A stretch of DNA of 64,000 bases from Papio anubis (Eukaryota > Chordata > Mammalia > Primates > Cercopithecidae), in the NCBI RefSeq assembly GCF_008728515.1, contig NC_044990.1, positions 63,654,879 to 63,718,878 of the forward strand, in the 5' to 3' direction. Positions 59,201 through 64,000 of the stretch are shown here, one piece after another (position 1 is the first letter of the stretch; every line of letters begins with the position of its first letter). A program made the translations under genes and the position numbers. The notes beneath the pieces are model-generated. The model was not told the DNA's origin, made no database searches, and saw only the letters and a program-made list of their open reading frames with translations.

Positions 59201-61303
59201 CCCTGGGTTTGAACCTCAGTGCAGCAAATAAAGCCATTATTTGCCAAATATATGGAATATGTACATCATGTAACTAATGTATGGAATATACCTAAAGCAT
59301 GGAATGTATTACATTGAGTAAAAACCTTCAGTTATAGCATGTTTTACTGGGAGATAACAATGGAAAATTCTAATATGTGAAGTCACTATGTCTTTAGGTG
59401 ACAGACATAGTGGCTTCAAATATTGAATTAGTAGATTATCATTGCCTTCTTAGGTTTCTACTACAGCATAAAAATATCATATCTTTATCAGGCATCCCTT
59501 CATTACACTGAAATGGAGAGTAATTGGCAATGTCAACCCAGCTGGAAGCTGTAGCCTGTCAAGCATTATGGTCACTGAGAGTATTAGTAAACTAGTAGCT
59601 ACATAAATTCTTTCAGTGTTTGAATATTTCTTATAGGCATGAATGGATTAACAGCATTCCTGTAGTTAATATCATAACCTGTAAGTGTTAAGAGTTACCT
59701 CTATTTTTTATTTAGGACAAACTACAGTTTTAGAGTTCACAGTTAATAGTTTAGATGTCCAAAGCAGCTGTAGTAACATATCCTCTGAGTAGATTACCAC
59801 TTTTGGCATTTGACTTTAGAGGCAATCATAGCTTCTTTAATTACTCTTGAAGAGGTAAGAAACTTAATATTCTCTCCAAAGATGGCTTATCTATAAACAA
59901 ATCTCTATTATGTTTCCTCATGAAGAACAATTAGCCTTGTCTTTCTTTCTGTGTCAAGAGAGAACTATCTGGTGTGTCTGTCACCAACTGTGCATTAAAG
60001 ATTCAAAAACAGTTGTCAAACATTATGCCCCCTTCATCTAGTTAGGTATTGTTAGGCTAAATCAGCATGAGAAGATCATGGATCATTTCTTGTGTGTTTT
60101 TCATCTTAATCTGAGATAGCATTCATGATTGACAGTTTTATAATTGCTAATCATGCTCTCATTTTCTTCCTACTACCAGAATCACATAACTGTGTTACAG
60201 TTATTGGACATATCACTTACTTGGTAGACTTTGTCAAATGCTGTTAGTGGTTCAAGTATAAGATTTCTACTGCCAATTACTTTGTAATCCCTCTGATGCA
60301 CCCCATCTGGTCTTTCATATTTTTAGCAACATAATATTGTAATATCAAATTCCTCTCATTCTTACTTTTAACTTTCTGTAACAGACATATGCCACTACGC
60401 CTTTCCTTTTGTACCAGTTGTTTGATTATAATTTTTTATTTCCGATTTTTTCTTAGAATTAAAAGTGTTATATATCACTTTATTTACTAAACAGAATACT
60501 GTAAGTTTTAAGATTTTAAATGCCATTTGAGAATTACCCATAGTATTGAGTCTAGAACCATTTGATCTGTTTCACATTCGTTTGCAAAGAGATAAAACTA
60601 AGACAATATCTTCATAATACACTAGACTTTAATGGACACATAACATAAAATTGTGTTTTTGTGAGTTTAATTGGTGAAGTTTCTCATATGACCACATTAA
60701 AATACTGTTTGGATAAAAGGAAAAAAAAAAAAAAAAAGGACATCTTCCAAAGTAAAAATAAGATGCAGCTGGAAAGAAAAAAAAAATTAACCCTATCAAT
60801 GTTATTGTAAAAGTTGAGCAGTATATCCAATATCTATTCCCAAATATCAGGAAAGAATGTTGGATTGGGCCTGTGTGAAGAATGTGGAGTGCCAAATAAA
60901 ACATTCTAAACAATCTACCTCATATATTTAATAGAAAAGAACTTAACAACAGTAATAATGAACATAGGGTTAAAATTCTGAGACTTATGATAATGCTATT
61001 TTGGAATATTTTTGGAAATATTCCCATATATTAGGACATAAATTCTAAGTAATAAATAAAACATTTTAAGTATTCCGATATAATTTCTTATTTAGAACAA
61101 AACAAATTTTGGCTTCAGTGCTAGAAAATCTGCAAAACTCAACACTGGACAAAAACATCACAAAGAATGAAATGAGGCAGTTCAGAGAACACTGGAGAAC
61201 ACAAATAGTTAAAATATGGTTATAATTAAATGAATAAGTGGTAAAATTAAGTCAAATTAGTTACACATCCTTGTAACTAAAGTTGGACTATACCTTGCTG
61301 AAA
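59201..61303. other. Long repeat-poor stretch
   Basis: Over 2 kb without an identifiable transposon apart from A-runs at 60720-60738 and 60777-60786. 59480-60260 is of ordinary complexity with many homeodomain-like TAAT/ATTA motifs. It could be a conserved noncoding element, which cannot be judged from one sequence. No coding frame is convincing. Confidence 0.45.
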
Positions 61304-61562
61304 GGGGGGATCACGAGGTCAGGAGTTCAAGACCAGCGTGACCAACATGGTGAAACCCTGTCTCTACTAAAAATACAAAAATTAGCCAGGCGAGGTGGTG
61401 CATGCCTGTAATCCCAGCTACTCAGGAGGCTGAGGCAGGAGAATTGCTTCAACCCAGGAGGCAGAGGTTGCAGTGAACTGAGATCGTGCCACTGCACTCC
61501 AACCTGGGCGACAGAGCGAGACTCCATCTCAAAAACATAAAAATAAAACAAAATAAATAAAT
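61304..61562 (+). mobile_element. AluS, 5'-truncated
   Basis: It begins inside the left monomer ('gggggatcacgaggtcagga') and continues to 'gagactccatctcaaaaac' with an AAAT-type tail. The minus frame at 61327-61599 is antisense Alu. Confidence 0.93.
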
Positions 61563-61727
61563 AACATGCATTAGTATTGTTTATGCAAAAAGCAGCCAAT
61601 CCAGATGGTATAGGAATTATGTTTAATTGAAGACTGAACTAAATATTTGGAGCTTACATATCAGAACCCAGCAGGAAACAAATTATTCACTTAGACTGGA
61701 TTTTAATGGAAGTTTAATAAAGGAACT

Positions 61728-62099
61728 TGATATGGTGTGGCTGTGTCTCCACCCAAATCTCATCTTGAATTGTAGTTCCCATAATCCCCATGTGTTGTGG
61801 GAGGGACTGGGTGGGAGGCAATTGAATAATGGGCAGGTTTTCCCATGCTCATGATATGCTTATCTCATGATAGTGAACAAGTCGCATGAAACCTGATGGT
61901 TTTATAAAGGGCAGTTCCCCTGCACACACTCTGTTGCCTGCTGCCATGTAAGAAGTGCCTTTGCTCCTTGTTTACCTTCTGCCATGATTGTGAGGCCTCC
62001 CCAGGCATGTGGAACTGTGAGTTAGTTAAGCCTCATTTTTTGTATAAATTATTCACTCTCAGGTATTTCTTCATAGTAGTACGAAAATGGACTAATAAA
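61728..62099 (+). mobile_element. THE1 solo LTR
   Basis: It starts 'tgatatggtgtggctgtgtc', carries 'gggagggactgggtgggagg' and 'gttttataaagggcagttcc', and ends 'gaaaatggactaataaa'. Flanks 'gaact' (61723-61727) and 'ggact' (62100-62104) differ at one base. It sits inside an old unassigned sequence (61640-62280). Confidence 0.94.
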
Positions 62100-62284
62100 G
62101 GACTAATTACAAAAGATGAGCATAAATTTGGGGAATAGAAAAACTTTAAGTGATACATAGAATTGCCCAGACCAGAAAGAAAGGGAGTGGTAGGTAACTC
62201 ACAGAGAGTAGCTATATTGAGAGGGTCCACAGAAGGAACTCTGACATTGACACAGGTTGCAGTCACCCACTGGTATTCTGCAAT

Positions 62285-63090
62285 GAGTGAACAAGGTAGA
62301 CATATATACAGCCAAAAGACATATGAATAACAGCTCAACATCACTGATCATTAGAGAAACATAAATCAAAACCACAATGAGATACCATCTCACACTAGTC
62401 AGAATGGCAATTATTAAAAAGTCAAAAAATAACAGGTGCTAGAGAGGTTGTGGAGGAAAAAAAATACTTGTACACTGTTGGATGGAGTGTAAATTAGTTC
62501 AACCATTGTGGGAAGCAGTGTGATGATTCCTCAGATAGCTAAAAACAGAACTACCATTTGACCCAGCAATACTATTACTGGATATACCCAAAGGAATTTA
62601 GATTGTTGTATCATAAGGACACATGCATGTGTATGTTCATTACAGCACTATTAATAATAGCAAAGACATGGAATCAACCTAAATGCTCATCAATGATAGG
62701 TTGGATTAAGAAAATCTGGTACATATATACTATGAAACAATATGCAGCCATAAATATAAATGAGATCATGTCTTTTACAGGGAGATGGATGGAGCCAGAG
62801 GCTGTTATCCTTAGCAAACTAATGCAGGAACAGAAAACCAAATACTGAATGTTCTCACTTATAAATAGGATCTAAATGATGAGAATATATGGACACATAG
62901 ACTGGAACAACAGACTACCAGAAGATGGAGGGTGGGAGGAGGGAGAGAATCAGGAAAAATAATCGGTACTAGGCTTAACACCTGGGTGATGAAATGATCT
63001 GTACAACAAACCCCTGTGACATGACTTTACCCATATGACAAGCCTGCACATGTGCCCCTAAATCTAAAATAAAAGTTAAAAACATTAATA
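62285..63090 (+). mobile_element. L1P 3' end, forward, 5'-truncated
   Basis: ORF2 end ('accacaatgagataccatct', 'ctaccatttgacccagcaat') and 3' UTR ('gaatgttctcacttataaat', 'gcacatgtgcccctaaatct', 'aataaaagttaaaaac'). The frame 62558-62848 includes IAKTWNQPK and a 'WMEPEA' C-terminal part of ORF2. It is broken upstream by stops and indels. Confidence 0.95.
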
Positions 63091-63155
63091 TCCTGAATGT
63101 TCTCTCCAACATGAAATCTCATGCAAGTGTCTTCTATTAACTAAAATCTAATGGA

Positions 63156-63672
<517 letters not shown>

Positions 63673-63686
63673 TAAAATCTAATGGA

Positions 63687-64000
63687 AGTCTAAGGCTAAG
63701 GTCGCCTGACATTGTCCAGACAGGTGAATCTGCCAGAGCACAGAACAGGGTGGAGAATGGATGTGATATGGCACATTAATGATTTTCAAATAACAGTAAA
63801 GTAATATCATTCATTATACTATGTGGATGTAAGGCAAACCAGGATATCTTCCAAAGCGAGAATAAAATACAGATGGAAATAGATCTCAGAATGTTGAGTT
63901 TATATTTAGATAGCATAATAGAACCCCTTTGTAAAAGAGGGTAAATTTGTGGTCACTTCATAGAGGTCAACTGGACCTCCCACCCCCAACAAAATGTGGT
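63687..64000. other. Unique DNA to the window end
   Basis: No feature is recognised. A C-rich patch 'ctggacctcccacccccaac' lies at 63971-63990. Confidence 0.4.

Noticed and set aside
62558..62848. 96-codon frame with L1 ORF2-like protein
   Set aside because: It is only the C-terminal end of a 5'-truncated L1, with no reverse transcriptase or endonuclease region, so not a working element.

Overview
The window is 64 kb of AT-rich, gene-poor nuclear DNA from a primate. It is dominated by Alu, L1, ERVL-MaLR LTRs and older MIR/L2/MER2 fragments. The youngest-looking Alu (362-660) has two sequence features that I associate with Old World monkey AluY lineages: 'ctcaagcctgtaat' instead of 'ctcacgcctgtaat', and 'gtccggccactgc' instead of 'atcgcgccactgc'. 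A cercopithecid (macaque, baboon, vervet or similar) is therefore the best guess. This rests on one Alu copy and on remembered consensus sequences.

I see no multi-exon gene, no tRNA, rRNA or snRNA gene and no CRISPR array. The only convincing protein-coding sequence is an intact 125-codon RPS25 reading frame at 63217-63594. It sits in a full-length processed retrocopy (63156-63672) with a 5' UTR, 3' UTR, poly(A) tail and a 14-bp target-site duplication. Nearly all other open frames are translations of Alu, L1, LTR or microsatellite sequence.

Layout. 0-10 kb: AluY and AluJ, a MADE1 hairpin, a CA/CG/CT microsatellite and L2 fragments in unique AT-rich DNA. 10-13 kb: an MST LTR holding an Alu, then an MLT1 LTR split by two adjacent Alus. 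13-31 kb: scattered Alus, MIRs, a THE1 LTR, an MLT1-like LTR, microsatellites and a 164-bp tandem duplication (18251-18579). 31-35 kb: MER2, then an L1 with a 5' inversion that abuts an ERV1-type LTR. 37-41 kb: a complete minus-strand MaLR provirus whose right LTR is split by a MER11 LTR. 41-53 kb: an L1 split by an MST solo LTR, Alus, a 140-bp tandem duplication (45111-45390), another L1 and an MLT2A LTR. 53-57 kb: a rearranged MaLR cluster with internal regions in opposite orientations. 57-59 kb: an L1 3' end bracketed by an inverted, not direct, 43-bp copy of flanking DNA. 59-64 kb: unique DNA, Alus, a THE1 LTR, an L1 3' end and the RPS25 retrocopy.

I did not find an undescribed biological system. 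The best leads are structural: the inverted flank around the L1 at 57.6 kb, the opposed MaLR internal regions at 53-57 kb, the two tandem duplications, the MADE1 hairpin and the intact RPS25 retrocopy. Repeat family names were assigned by eye from remembered consensus sequences, and boundaries are usually good to within about 10-20 bases.
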